From positions 186,001-250,000 of the forward strand of contig CAWJVM010000017.1 of assembly GCA_963846315.1 (NCBI GenBank): DNA of 64,000 bases. Direction: 5' to 3'. This document shows positions 47,742-56,765 of this stretch, piece after piece (position 1 is the first letter of the stretch; each line of letters starts with the position of its first letter). The notes below the pieces were generated by a model. It was given only the letters and a program-made list of their open reading frames with translations. It was not told where the DNA came from and made no database searches. Origin of the DNA: RPQJ01 sp963846315. GTDB lineage: Bacteria; Pseudomonadota; Gammaproteobacteria; Steroidobacterales; Steroidobacteraceae. A program made the translations under genes and the position numbers.

Positions 47742-48632
47742 ATGGACCAGGCGCGCATTGCCGGGTACGAGGTCGTAGCCCGGCAGGACTTCTCTGACGT
47801 TACGTTCCTGCTCGAGGTACAGCATCCGCAGCTGGCCAGGGCGGCCCGCCCCGGGCAGTTCGTCATCGTCATGGCGAGCGAGCACGGTGAGCGCATACCA
47901 CTGACGATCGCCGACTTCGATCGCACGCGCGGCACCGTCACACTGGTCATCCAGGCGGTCGGCAAGACGACGCGCGAAATGCAGCGCGACTGCCGCGTCG
48001 GGACCCGCCTCGTCGCACTCGTCGGCCCCATGGGTGTTCCCAGTCACATCGGCCAGGCACGCAAGGTCCTGTGCGTCGGCGGTGGGCTCGGAGTCGCGCC
48101 CGTCTTTCCGCAGGCGCGAGGCTACAAGGAGAGCGGCGCCTATGTGATCGGCATCCTCGGGTTCCGCAATCGCGACCTGATGTTCTGGGAAGACAAGTTT
48201 CGCGCCACCTGCGACGAACTCATCGTCTGCACCGACGATGGTTCCGCAGGCATCAAGGGCCTGGTCACCGAAGGCATCCGGCTGGCGATTTCGAACCACC
48301 CGGACATCGACGAATGCGTGGCCATCGGCCCGCCCGTGATGATGAAGGGCTGTGCCGAAGCCACTCGCGCCAAAGGCATCCGCACGATCGTCAGCCTGAA
48401 TCCGGTGATGGTGGACGGCACGGGCATGTGCGGCGGATGCCGCGTGAAGGTCGGCGACACGGTCAAGTTCGCCTGCGTCGATGGTCCCGACTTCGATGGT
48501 CATCGGGTGGACTTCGACGATCTCATGTTTCGCCTGCAGCGTTACCGCGCGACCGAGCGTGCCGCAGCTGAGCGCTTTGACGAGAACTGCCGCATGCGCA
48601 ACATCGAGGCGCAGCCAGTCGTAGCGGAGTGA
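47742..48632 (+). CDS. NfnA-like ferredoxin-NADP reductase alpha subunit
   Basis: 296 residues. An FAD-binding domain (RPGQFVIVMASEHGERIPLTIAD) precedes an NAD(P)-binding domain with VGGGLGVAPVFPQARG. A [2Fe-2S] site follows, formed by C230, C233 and C245 (MCGGCRVKVGDTVKFACVDGPDFDGH). This is the small subunit of the Nfn/sulfide-dehydrogenase type, related to dihydroorotate dehydrogenase electron-transfer subunits. It opens a five-gene operon, with AGGGGGAG just before its ATG. In Nfn enzymes it exchanges electrons between NAD(H), NADP(H) and ferredoxin with the next subunit. Confidence 0.9.
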   Translation: MDQARIAGYEVVARQDFSDVTFLLEVQHPQLARAARPGQFVIVMASEHGERIPLTIADFDRTRGTVTLVIQAVGKTTREMQRDCRVGTRLVALVGPMGVPSHIGQARKVLCVGGGLGVAPVFPQARGYKESGAYVIGILGFRNRDLMFWEDKFRATCDELIVCTDDGSAGIKGLVTEGIRLAISNHPDIDECVAIGPPVMMKGCAEATRAKGIRTIVSLNPVMVDGTGMCGGCRVKVGDTVKFACVDGPDFDGHRVDFDDLMFRLQRYRATERAAAERFDENCRMRNIEAQPVVAE

Positions 48633-48639
48633 CGCTTTC

Positions 48640-50163
48640 ATGCCAGACGATGCGAGGCCGAAGAAGAAGACGATACGGATGATCCCGCAGGCGCGCACGC
48701 CTGCCCACGAACAGGATCCGGGCGAGCGCGTCTGCAATTTCGACGAAGTGAACCAGGGTTACCTGGTCGAGGACGCGCAACTGGAGGCGGAGCGCTGCCT
48801 CATGTGCCCCGAGCAACCTTGCGTCGCGGGATGCCCGGTGGGCGTCATGATTCCCGACTTCATCCAGCGCATCACGGCCCGCGACTATCGCGGTGCGTAT
48901 GACGTGATCACCTCGACGAACCTGTTGCCCGCCGTGTGCGGACGTGTGTGTCCGCAGGAATCGCAATGCGAGGGATCCTGCACGGTCGGCGACACCCTCG
49001 AGCCGGTGGCCATCGGCAGGCTGGAACGCTGGGTCGGCGACATGGCGATCCGCGAACGCTGGTCGAACGTGCCGTATATCCAGCCCAGCGGGTTCAAGGT
49101 GGGCATCGTCGGTTCCGGACCCGCCGGCATGGCATGTGCGGCAGACATGGCCAAGGCGGGTTGCGAAGTCACGGTCTTCGAGGCTTTCCAGGAGCCCGGC
49201 GGCGTACTGAAGTACGGAATTCCGGACTTCCGCCTGCCGAACAAAGTGGTCGATGCAGAGATTGCGAAGCTCGAGGCGCTCGGCATCCGCTTCGAGTGCA
49301 ACACACTGGTCGGGCGCCTCTTCACGATCGAGCAGATGGTCGACGAGATGGGATTCCATGCGGTGTTCGTCGGCACCGGCGCGGGCTACCCGAGCTTCAT
49401 GGGGATTCCCGGGGAATCCCTGAATGGCGTGCTCTCGGCCAACGAACTGCTGACGCGCTGCAACCTCATGCATGCGCGGGAGTTCCCGGAATACGACACG
49501 CCCTTGCAGCCGGGCAGGCGCGTGGCCGTCATCGGCGCAGGCAATACGGCGATGGACGCACTGCGCGTGAGCCGCCGCCTCGGCGCCGAGAGCGTCTGCT
49601 GCCTGTACCGGCGCAGCCGTGCCGAGGCCCCTGCCCGTGCGGAGGAGATCCACCACGCCGAAGAGGAAGGGATCGAATTCCATTGGCTCGCCAGCCCGGT
49701 CGAGCTGCTGGACGACGGCAAGCGCAACGTCCGCGCCGTGCGCTGCATCCGCATGACGCTCGGCGAACCGGACGCCTCCGGGCGGCGGCGACCTGTGCCA
49801 GAAGCCGGCAGCGAATTCGAGATCGAGGCCGACATGGTGGTCTATGCCATTGGCACCAATGCCAACCCGATCATCGGCCAGACGTCGAAATTGAAACTCG
49901 ATCACCGCGGCTATATCGCCACGGATGCGATCCTCGCCACGTCGATTCCAGGGGTCTTTGCCGGCGGCGACATCGTGACGGGGGCCGCCACCGTCATCGA
50001 AGCCATGGGCGCCGGGCGTCGCGCCGCCCGCGCAATGAAAGCGTTCCTCGGCCTGCGCGACACGGACCACGTGTATTGCGATGCCGCGGCGGAGCAGGGT
50101 TCCCGGATGTTCGGCATCGATCGTGCGGAGAGCGGCTTTGCCCGCATCCGCGTGCCAAGGTGA
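48640..50163 (+). CDS. NfnB/GltD-like NADPH oxidoreductase beta subunit
   Basis: 507 residues, 7 bp after the previous gene. N-terminal cysteines RCLMCPEQPCVAGCPVG and VCGRVCPQESQCEGSC bind two [4Fe-4S] clusters. The FAD loop is VGIVGSGPAGMACAADMAKAG and the NADP loop VAVIGAGNTAMDALRVSRRLG. GltD proteins have this shape, but no gltB is present. Its partner here is the NfnA-like protein, so the pair is best read as an NfnAB-type enzyme, perhaps bifurcating. Whether it couples NADH, NADPH and ferredoxin or only ferredoxin and NADPH is not settled by sequence. Confidence 0.9.
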   Translation: MPDDARPKKKTIRMIPQARTPAHEQDPGERVCNFDEVNQGYLVEDAQLEAERCLMCPEQPCVAGCPVGVMIPDFIQRITARDYRGAYDVITSTNLLPAVCGRVCPQESQCEGSCTVGDTLEPVAIGRLERWVGDMAIRERWSNVPYIQPSGFKVGIVGSGPAGMACAADMAKAGCEVTVFEAFQEPGGVLKYGIPDFRLPNKVVDAEIAKLEALGIRFECNTLVGRLFTIEQMVDEMGFHAVFVGTGAGYPSFMGIPGESLNGVLSANELLTRCNLMHAREFPEYDTPLQPGRRVAVIGAGNTAMDALRVSRRLGAESVCCLYRRSRAEAPARAEEIHHAEEEGIEFHWLASPVELLDDGKRNVRAVRCIRMTLGEPDASGRRRPVPEAGSEFEIEADMVVYAIGTNANPIIGQTSKLKLDHRGYIATDAILATSIPGVFAGGDIVTGAATVIEAMGAGRRAARAMKAFLGLRDTDHVYCDAAAEQGSRMFGIDRAESGFARIRVPR

Positions 50164-50170
50164 ATTCACC

Positions 50171-52096
50171 ATGAATGCAGTGACACCCCTGCCCGCGCGC
50201 GCCAATGTCGCCCGAACCGGCCCGGCCGCGACCGTCTCCAAACACCTGCAGACGCTCGATCAACACGTGATCGAGATCATGAGCGACTCGGGCGAAGGCG
50301 CGCAGAAATGCGGCCAGTCATTCGGCTCGATTGCCGCGCGCATGGGTAACGGTGTGTGGACCGTGGAGATCATCCCGGCGGAAATCCAGCCTCCTGCGCG
50401 CAGCGTCGCGGGAGCGAGTGGCAACCGTATCCGCATCGGCTCACACCAGGTCACGAACGGCGGCGACGAAGTCGATATCGCGGTGGCGTTCAACGAGCAG
50501 GTGCTGCTGGGCCGGGTCAACGCCGGCGAACTCAAGTCCGGTTGCATCGTGCTGCTCGAGAACATGTGGGCGAAGCACGACGACGCGAAGATCGCCGGCC
50601 AGTACGCGGAGACCCGCGACCGGCTCGTCACCGAAGGCTACCGGGTATACGAAGTGCCCATGGAGACGGAGTGCCGCTCGCTCGTCTCCGACCCGCGCAA
50701 GGGCAAGAACATGTTCGTGCTCGGGATGCTCTGCAACATCTACAGCCTCGACATGGACCTTGCGCGCGACCAGATTGCGTTCATCTTCGGCAAGAAGGAT
50801 GCGAAGGTCATCTCGTCGAACGTGGCTTTGCTCGAAGCCGGTTGGCAATGGGCAGAGTCGAACCTCGACTTCAAATACCGGGTGCCCGCGGTCAAGGCGA
50901 CAGAGCCGCAGGTCGTCATCAACGGCAACACGGCCATCGCGCTCGGTGTGCTCGCCTCGGGCATGGACATCTGCGCGATGTACCCCATCACACCGGCCAC
51001 GTCCGCATCGCACTACCTCAGCGACGTTTTCGAGCGCGCGGGTGGCATCGTGCACCAGGCCGAGGACGAGATCGCGGCGTGCGCCTTCGCCATTGGCGCC
51101 TCCTACACCGGCAGGGTCGCCGTAACGATCACCTCCGGGCCAGGCTATTCGCTGAAGCAGGAAGGGCTGGGTCTCGCCGTCATGGCAGAAATCCCGCTCG
51201 TCGTCGTCAACGTCCAGCGCGGAGGCCCGAGCACGGGACAACCGACCAAGGTCGAGCAGGGCGACCTGCTCACGGTCATGTTCGGCAGTCACGGCGACGC
51301 ACCCAAGGTCGTCATGGCGCCAGGCACGATCGAGGACTGCTTCTATTCGATGATCACCGCGCGACGTCTCGCCGAAACGTTCAACATGGTCGTCGTCGTG
51401 CTGTCGGATGCCAGCCTGGCGACGGCTCAGCAGCCGTTTCCGCGTCCGCAATTCTCCACTGAATGGCTCGCTCCGCCGGTCGACCAGAATCCGGTGCCGG
51501 AGGGCATGAAGCCTTACGACTGGGATCCGGTCACCGGCCTCAGCCGGCGTTTCGTCCCGGGGCAGCCGAACGGCATGCACACGCTGACCGGGCTCGCGCA
51601 CGATCGCCACAGCCGTGTCGCCTACGACCCTGAGATCAACGAGCAGGGAATGCATGCGCGCAGCATGAAACTCGCGACGCTGCAGAAGATGCTCACGCCG
51701 CCCCCGGTGTTTGGCGAACGCGAGGGCGAGTTGCTCGTCGTCGGCTGGGGCGGCACCAAAGGTGCCATCGAGGAAGCCGTGGCACGGTTACGCGCCGAAG
51801 GTCACCGCGTCTCTTCCACGCACCTGACGTTCCTGCAACCGATGCAGCCCGGAATCGGTGAAATCCTGCGAGGGTTCCGCAAGGTGATCACCGTCGAAGG
51901 CAACTGGGCCGACGACCCGGACGATCCGCTGATCGACGAGTCCAATCGTCGCTACTCCGCGCTCGCGATGTTGCTGCGGTCGCGCTATCTCGTCGACGTG
52001 GACTGCTGGACCGAAGTGCGCGGCCGGCCGATCAAGCCGGGAACGGTCTATACCGCGCTGCGGGGACGCCTGACGCGCCTGGAGACTTCGCGATGA
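50171..52096 (+). CDS. 2-oxoacid:ferredoxin oxidoreductase, fused gamma-alpha subunit
   Basis: 641 residues from ATG 50171. The first ~215 residues are the gamma domain (SDSGEGAQKCGQSFGSIAAR; NEQVLLGRVNAGELKSGCIV). The rest is the alpha domain with VVINGNTAIALGVLASGMD, YPITPATSASHYLSD and GPGYSLKQEGLGLAVMAEIP, as in KorA/OorA. These enzymes oxidise 2-oxoglutarate or another 2-oxoacid to its CoA ester with ferredoxin as acceptor, or run in reverse for CO2 fixation. The beta subunit overlaps by 4 bp. The exact 2-oxoacid cannot be deduced. Confidence 0.91.
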   Translation: MNAVTPLPARANVARTGPAATVSKHLQTLDQHVIEIMSDSGEGAQKCGQSFGSIAARMGNGVWTVEIIPAEIQPPARSVAGASGNRIRIGSHQVTNGGDEVDIAVAFNEQVLLGRVNAGELKSGCIVLLENMWAKHDDAKIAGQYAETRDRLVTEGYRVYEVPMETECRSLVSDPRKGKNMFVLGMLCNIYSLDMDLARDQIAFIFGKKDAKVISSNVALLEAGWQWAESNLDFKYRVPAVKATEPQVVINGNTAIALGVLASGMDICAMYPITPATSASHYLSDVFERAGGIVHQAEDEIAACAFAIGASYTGRVAVTITSGPGYSLKQEGLGLAVMAEIPLVVVNVQRGGPSTGQPTKVEQGDLLTVMFGSHGDAPKVVMAPGTIEDCFYSMITARRLAETFNMVVVVLSDASLATAQQPFPRPQFSTEWLAPPVDQNPVPEGMKPYDWDPVTGLSRRFVPGQPNGMHTLTGLAHDRHSRVAYDPEINEQGMHARSMKLATLQKMLTPPPVFGEREGELLVVGWGGTKGAIEEAVARLRAEGHRVSSTHLTFLQPMQPGIGEILRGFRKVITVEGNWADDPDDPLIDESNRRYSALAMLLRSRYLVDVDCWTEVRGRPIKPGTVYTALRGRLTRLETSR

Positions 52097-53052
52097 GCGC
52101 CACGACGCTGTGCCTGCACCATCTTGCCCAGGAGAACCATGCGCTCGAGGACTACCAGGGCGGCGTGCCCCGCTGGTGCAAGGGCTGCGGCGACAACGCG
52201 ATCCTCGCGGCGATGCAACGCCTGTGCCGCGACGAGAACCTGCGACCGGAGAAGACCGTCTTCGTCTCAGGGATAGGGTGCTCGAGCCGGCTGCCGCACT
52301 ACATGCGGACGTACGGCTTTCACGGCATCCACGGCCGCGCGCTGCCGATCGCCGAGGGCATCAAGTTCGCGCGCCCCGACCTGCACGTCTTCGTCAATAC
52401 CGGCGACGGCGACTGCTGCAGCATTGGCGCCGCGCACTGGATCCACGCGATCCGCTACAACATGAACATCACGGTGCTGCTGCACGACAACCACATCTAT
52501 GGCCTGACCAAGAAGCAGGCTTCTCCGACGTCGCCGCTCGGCACCAAGAGCAACACGACGCCGCGCGGTTCCTATCTCGATGCCCTGAGCCCGCTCACGG
52601 TCACGCTGGGCGTGCAGAACGTCTCGTTCGTTGCGCAGGCCGTGGACTGGATACCCGAGTCGCTGTTCCAGATCCTGACGGCCGCGTACCGGCATCGCGG
52701 CTTCTCGTTCGTGCGCATCCTGCAACGTTGCCCGGAATTCGTCGGCAACATGTTCGAGCCGTGGGTGCACGATCCGCAGCGCATGCAGATGCTCACCCAT
52801 GCCGACGGCATTCGCATCAGCCCGGCCCTGCAGAAGATCTACCGTAACCAGCTTGCGCACGACCCGGCCGACATCAATCGTGCCCGCGAAATTGCATCGT
52901 CCGAAGACCCGATCCCGGTGGGGATCCTCTATCGCAACCCGGAAGTGCCTTGTTACGAGGACTTGCGGGGTGCGGGCAAGTTGCGCTCGGCGGCGGAAGT
53001 CCGCAGCGCACTCGAGGGCGAGTTCGATAAATTCACCGTCTGGCCGCAGTAA
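52093..53052 (+). CDS. 2-oxoacid:ferredoxin oxidoreductase beta subunit
   Basis: 319 residues. Cysteines in PRWCKGCGDNAIL and SGIGCSSRLPHYM are cluster ligands, and the thiamine pyrophosphate motif is GDGDCCSIGAAHWIHA, followed by NNxxYGLTKKQ-like DNHIYGLTKKQASPTS. KorB-type length and order. Together with the preceding gene it makes a two-subunit enzyme lacking a separate delta (ferredoxin) subunit. The next gene, 2 bp downstream, ends in a ferredoxin motif that may fill that role. Confidence 0.92.
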   Translation: MSATTLCLHHLAQENHALEDYQGGVPRWCKGCGDNAILAAMQRLCRDENLRPEKTVFVSGIGCSSRLPHYMRTYGFHGIHGRALPIAEGIKFARPDLHVFVNTGDGDCCSIGAAHWIHAIRYNMNITVLLHDNHIYGLTKKQASPTSPLGTKSNTTPRGSYLDALSPLTVTLGVQNVSFVAQAVDWIPESLFQILTAAYRHRGFSFVRILQRCPEFVGNMFEPWVHDPQRMQMLTHADGIRISPALQKIYRNQLAHDPADINRAREIASSEDPIPVGILYRNPEVPCYEDLRGAGKLRSAAEVRSALEGEFDKFTVWPQ

Positions 53053-53054
53053 CC

Positions 53055-55247
53055 ATGGACAGTCAGCTCAGGTCTCAGGTCGTCTTCCATCTCACGGGCC
53101 ACCAGCCGGACGAGGCCGGAGCACAACACCTGTTGCCGGCCGGGTTGCGACCCGCCTTGCTGGCCCGTTACCGCAATATGGAGTCGATTCGACACGATTT
53201 CCCCATCGTGCTCGCGACAGGACCCGGGGAGTACGTCGTCTCCCTCACCGCCGCCGTCGATGGCGCATTGCGAGCAGCAGCGCCGCCGGGCGCGCGAGGC
53301 GAGGCAATGCGCAAGCGCGCGCTGCATGTCGAGCGCCTGATCCGGCAATCCGTTGCTGCAGGAGCGCCGGGCACGATTCGGCAGGCCTGGGACAGGGCTG
53401 TCGCTGGTGCCGCCGTCGATGATTCGTGGCGGCGCGAAATGACGACCGTGCGTGACGCACTGGCGGTCGATGGCGAACTGGCCGCATGCGATTCCCGGTT
53501 ACCGTCCCGGTTCCTGCGGCACGCGTGGGCCGTGGTGCAACGCGAGAAGGCGCAGGCTGCACGCAGTCGCATCGATGCGCTGGTCCTGCGTCTCGAGGGC
53601 ATCCTCCGGGCAGACTTCGCGCGATCGGCCGTCGCCTTTCAGGCAGCGAACCTGCAGCAGACCTTTGGAGGCTCGCACCAGGCTTTGTTCGACTTCGCGG
53701 CGATGTCGAAGCTGCTGTCGGGCACGACAGGTCAAGGCGGCCTGGATGCAGCGCGTCGTGCACGCATCGAGTGGGCACTGCGTGTGCTGCGCGAGCAGGC
53801 GCTCTTCGCCATGCCCGGCGAACCGGGCGCCAGGGCAGCGGACAATGGTGGCTTCGAGTTCGACGACATGGCTGCTGCGCTGGACTCCTACCGCAATCGC
53901 CTGCCCGGCATGCTGTCGTTGTTGAAGGCGCTGGACCTGGCGGAACTCGAAGTCGAAGGACAGTTTGACGAGCAAGTGCACGGCCTGATTTTCGACCACA
54001 TGCAAAGCCAGGATTTGACTGCGACGGAACTGCAGTTCTTCCCGGATTATCTCGTGACGCTAGGCAGCGACGCGCCCGGCGTGCAGGCCGACCTCAGCAA
54101 TGCCTTGTCATCAGGTATGCCAGTCAAGGTGCTGCTGGAGGTCCCTGACCTCCTGGAAGAGGCGGCGCCGGGCCAGGGTCGCTTTTCGTTCGGCATGCGC
54201 GGCAGTCAACTGGCGGCCATGGCAATGACGTTCGGCGACGTGTTCGTATTGCAGAGTACGGCGTCCAATCTCCTGCAGATGCGTGACGGCATCCAGCGGG
54301 GCCTGCATCATGCAGGCCCGGCGCTCTTCAGTGTTTACGCCCCGGCGGACGGCGAGAGCGCCCTGCCCGGCTATCTCGCATCCGCAGCGGCCATGCAGTC
54401 GCGAGCTTTCCCGGCATTCAGCTACGACCCGCGCAGGGGCGCCGACACCGCTGCCCGCTTCTCACTCGAAAACAATCCGCAACCGGACCTCGACTGGCCG
54501 CTCGAGACCCTGACGTATGCGGATCAGGACCTCCAGGCGGTGACGGAGGAAGTGGCATTCACGTTCGCCGATTTCCTGCTCGCCGACCGGCGTCACAGTC
54601 AACATTTCGCCGTCGTGCCGCGCGCTCAGTGGGGCGAAGGCCTGATCGACGCCCGGCAGTGGCTGGAGTCCCCGCCGGCCGATGCCGCGACCAGCTTGCC
54701 TTGCGTCCTTGCGGTCGACGAAGCGGACCTGTTGTGCCGGGTCGTCGTCGACGAAAAGATGATGCGTGCCTCCCAGCGTTGCCGCGAGGCCTGGCATCGG
54801 CTCCAGGAACTCGGCGGCATTCATGATTCACGCGCTGAGGCGCTGCTGGCGCGCGCGAAAGCCCTCTGGGAGCAGCAGCGTGCCGTCGAAGCGGGGTCAC
54901 CTGCGCCAGCCGGCACACCTGCGGCCCCGACCGATCCGTCGCCGATTGCCGCGGCGACTGCAGTCACGGCGGAAGCGGAAATCGAGGCCGCACCGAATCC
55001 CGATACGGCGTACATCGAGACCCTGCGCTGCTCGAGCTGCAATGAATGCACGCTTGCCAGCCCGAAGATGTTCGCCTACGACCAGAACAAGCAAGCGTAT
55101 ATCGTCGACCTGAAAGCAGGCAGTTACCGGCAACTGGTCGAGGCGGCCGAGAGTTGCCAGGTCTCGGTCATCCATCCCGGCAAACCATGGAATCCGGACG
55201 AGCCGGGTCTCGACGAGCTGCTCGAACGCGCCAAACCTTTCCTGTGA
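53055..55247 (+). CDS. Unknown large protein with C-terminal 4Fe-4S ferredoxin motif
   Basis: 730 residues, last gene of the Nfn/oxidoreductase operon. About 600 N-terminal residues match no family I know; they are mostly helical (ALHVERLIRQSVAAGAPG; RIEWALRVLREQALF) with one beta-rich stretch (ALFSVYAPADGES). A low-complexity Ala/Pro hinge near 625-650 leads to a ferredoxin-like tail with C659, C662, C665 and C701 (RCSSCNECTLASPKMF, then ESCQVSVIHPGKP), enough for one [4Fe-4S] cluster. Position and coupling suggest it is the electron acceptor or scaffold for the oxidoreductase and the Nfn-like pair. The function of the large domain is open. Confidence 0.75.
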   Translation: MDSQLRSQVVFHLTGHQPDEAGAQHLLPAGLRPALLARYRNMESIRHDFPIVLATGPGEYVVSLTAAVDGALRAAAPPGARGEAMRKRALHVERLIRQSVAAGAPGTIRQAWDRAVAGAAVDDSWRREMTTVRDALAVDGELAACDSRLPSRFLRHAWAVVQREKAQAARSRIDALVLRLEGILRADFARSAVAFQAANLQQTFGGSHQALFDFAAMSKLLSGTTGQGGLDAARRARIEWALRVLREQALFAMPGEPGARAADNGGFEFDDMAAALDSYRNRLPGMLSLLKALDLAELEVEGQFDEQVHGLIFDHMQSQDLTATELQFFPDYLVTLGSDAPGVQADLSNALSSGMPVKVLLEVPDLLEEAAPGQGRFSFGMRGSQLAAMAMTFGDVFVLQSTASNLLQMRDGIQRGLHHAGPALFSVYAPADGESALPGYLASAAAMQSRAFPAFSYDPRRGADTAARFSLENNPQPDLDWPLETLTYADQDLQAVTEEVAFTFADFLLADRRHSQHFAVVPRAQWGEGLIDARQWLESPPADAATSLPCVLAVDEADLLCRVVVDEKMMRASQRCREAWHRLQELGGIHDSRAEALLARAKALWEQQRAVEAGSPAPAGTPAAPTDPSPIAAATAVTAEAEIEAAPNPDTAYIETLRCSSCNECTLASPKMFAYDQNKQAYIVDLKAGSYRQLVEAAESCQVSVIHPGKPWNPDEPGLDELLERAKPFL

Positions 55248-55275
55248 CGAAAAGACGAGACGACTATCCGACTAA

Positions 55276-55300
55276 CCCCTAACCCCTAACCCCTGACCCC
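55276..55300 (-). repeat. GGGGTTA heptamer repeat, array 4
   Basis: On the minus strand, four GGGG runs spaced by TCA, TTA and TTA begin about 6 bp after the desaturase stop and end in TTAGTCGGA, the same tail as arrays 1 and 3. The 9-base GGAAGGNNN block is absent here. The gap is between convergent genes. Confidence 0.8.
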
Positions 55301-55305
55301 TTTCT

Positions 55306-56514
55306 TCAGGCAGCCAGCGACGCCTTGCTCATCGCGCGCAGCCGGCGGCGTTGCAGGTGCAGCCCCTGCTCGATCTGCCTCAGCCGAAGTCGGAAGTTGG
55401 TCTCTTCCCAGCGCTGCAACAGGCGCTGCTTGCGATCGGCTACCCACTGGTCGCGGACCTTGGCCCATTCCTCGAGCGACTTGCGGAAGGCGGCGTACTC
55501 TTCCGCGACTCGGGCTTTCAGGCGATCGACGTGCTCGTCACCCGCCCGATTGCGCCGCGCCTCGAGCGCCCGTTCGACGCGCTTGAACTGCATGGTGACC
55601 TGCGCGCGCTGAATCCACAGGTCCGGGACGCGCTTGAGGTTGTTGGCGAGCCCGACCAACGACAGGCTCGCGATGATCCACTTGGTCGGGTCGAACTGCC
55701 ACCACTTCACGCCGTTGCGATAGTCGTTCTGGAAGATGTGGTGAAAGTTGTGATAACCCTCGCCGTACGTGAGAAAGGCCAGCGCCGGGTTGTCGCGCGC
55801 CGAGTTCTCGTCCGTGTACGGCTGTGTGCCCCACATGTGGGCCAGCGAGTTGATGAACCAGGTGAAATGGTGGTTGAGCACCAGCCGCACGATGCCCGCG
55901 AGCAGGAACACGCCCCAGACATCGCCGACGGCCCAGCCCGCGAGCAGCGGCACGCCTAAGTTCATGAAGACCGTGAGCGGCACGTAGAAGCGGTGCTGGA
56001 ACCTGACGATCGGGTCGCGCTCGAGGTCGCGCGCGTTCGAGAAGTCGTTGAGGCCGCTCGGATAGTCCCGCAGGATCCAGCCCATGTGCGAGAACCAGAA
56101 GCCGCGCTTTGCGCTGTAGGGGTCCTTGTCCCAGTCGTCGACGAACCGGTGGTGCGTGCGGTGCTGCGACGCCCAGATCAGGATGCTGTTCTGCAGCGCC
56201 ATGGCGCCGAAGAGCATCAGGAACGTGCGCACCGACCAGTGCGCGCTGTAGGCGCGGTGTGCCCACAAGCGATGGTAGCCGGCGGTGATCGAGATGCCGC
56301 AGGCCCACAGGAACACGAGCATCAGCACGAAGGCTGCCGTGCTGAAACCGTGCGCGAAGCCATACCACGGCACCACGGTGACCGCGGCCAGCGGCAATGC
56401 CGTGAACAGGATCATCGTGACCCAGTTGATTGGAGCATGCTCGGGAGCGCGCGCGACGGTGTCGGTGTCGTTGTGCATCAGGGGGTTCCGTTCGGCTTCA
56501 TATGTTGTAGTCAT
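55306..56514 (-). CDS. Acyl-lipid/acyl-CoA delta-9-type desaturase with coiled-coil tail
   Basis: 402 residues. Three histidine boxes are complete: H81-R-L-W-A-H86, H118-R-T-H-H122 and H255-N-F-H-H259, with a further His in NSLAHMWG. Four hydrophobic segments fit an inner-membrane di-iron desaturase that introduces a double bond in fatty acyl chains. After the catalytic part (to about 285) there is an extra ~115-residue Arg/Glu-rich coiled-coil (TMQFKRVERALEARRNRAGD onward), not part of the usual enzyme. It adjusts membrane fluidity. Faces the redox operon tail to tail across a G-rich repeat. Confidence 0.93.
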   Translation of the reverse strand: MTTTYEAERNPLMHNDTDTVARAPEHAPINWVTMILFTALPLAAVTVVPWYGFAHGFSTAAFVLMLVFLWACGISITAGYHRLWAHRAYSAHWSVRTFLMLFGAMALQNSILIWASQHRTHHRFVDDWDKDPYSAKRGFWFSHMGWILRDYPSGLNDFSNARDLERDPIVRFQHRFYVPLTVFMNLGVPLLAGWAVGDVWGVFLLAGIVRLVLNHHFTWFINSLAHMWGTQPYTDENSARDNPALAFLTYGEGYHNFHHIFQNDYRNGVKWWQFDPTKWIIASLSLVGLANNLKRVPDLWIQRAQVTMQFKRVERALEARRNRAGDEHVDRLKARVAEEYAAFRKSLEEWAKVRDQWVADRKQRLLQRWEETNFRLRLRQIEQGLHLQRRRLRAMSKASLAA

Positions 56515-56765
56515 TCGACAGACAGTTTAGCGGCCGGGCCGGGCCGCGGCATAGTTACTTTCAACCAAGTAACTGATCCATAAGCCTTCTTTCCGTGCGC
56601 TGCCGCATAAAAACGAGATCCGGGCGAGGTCGGCGCGTGCGGCGGCGCAGCAACGAGTTCGATCCGCCAGGCAGTGGCAACGGGTTGCGGGGCCGCGGGT
56701 ATTCGGTCAACGATGTCGCTTCGCAAACGTTGTCATGCTTTGACGACCCCTTCGGAGTGACCCCC

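Noticed and set aside
48640..50163. Glutamate synthase small subunit (gltD)
   Set aside because: Sequence is GltD-like but no gltB is adjacent and the preceding gene is the NfnA-type partner, so an NfnB role is more likely.
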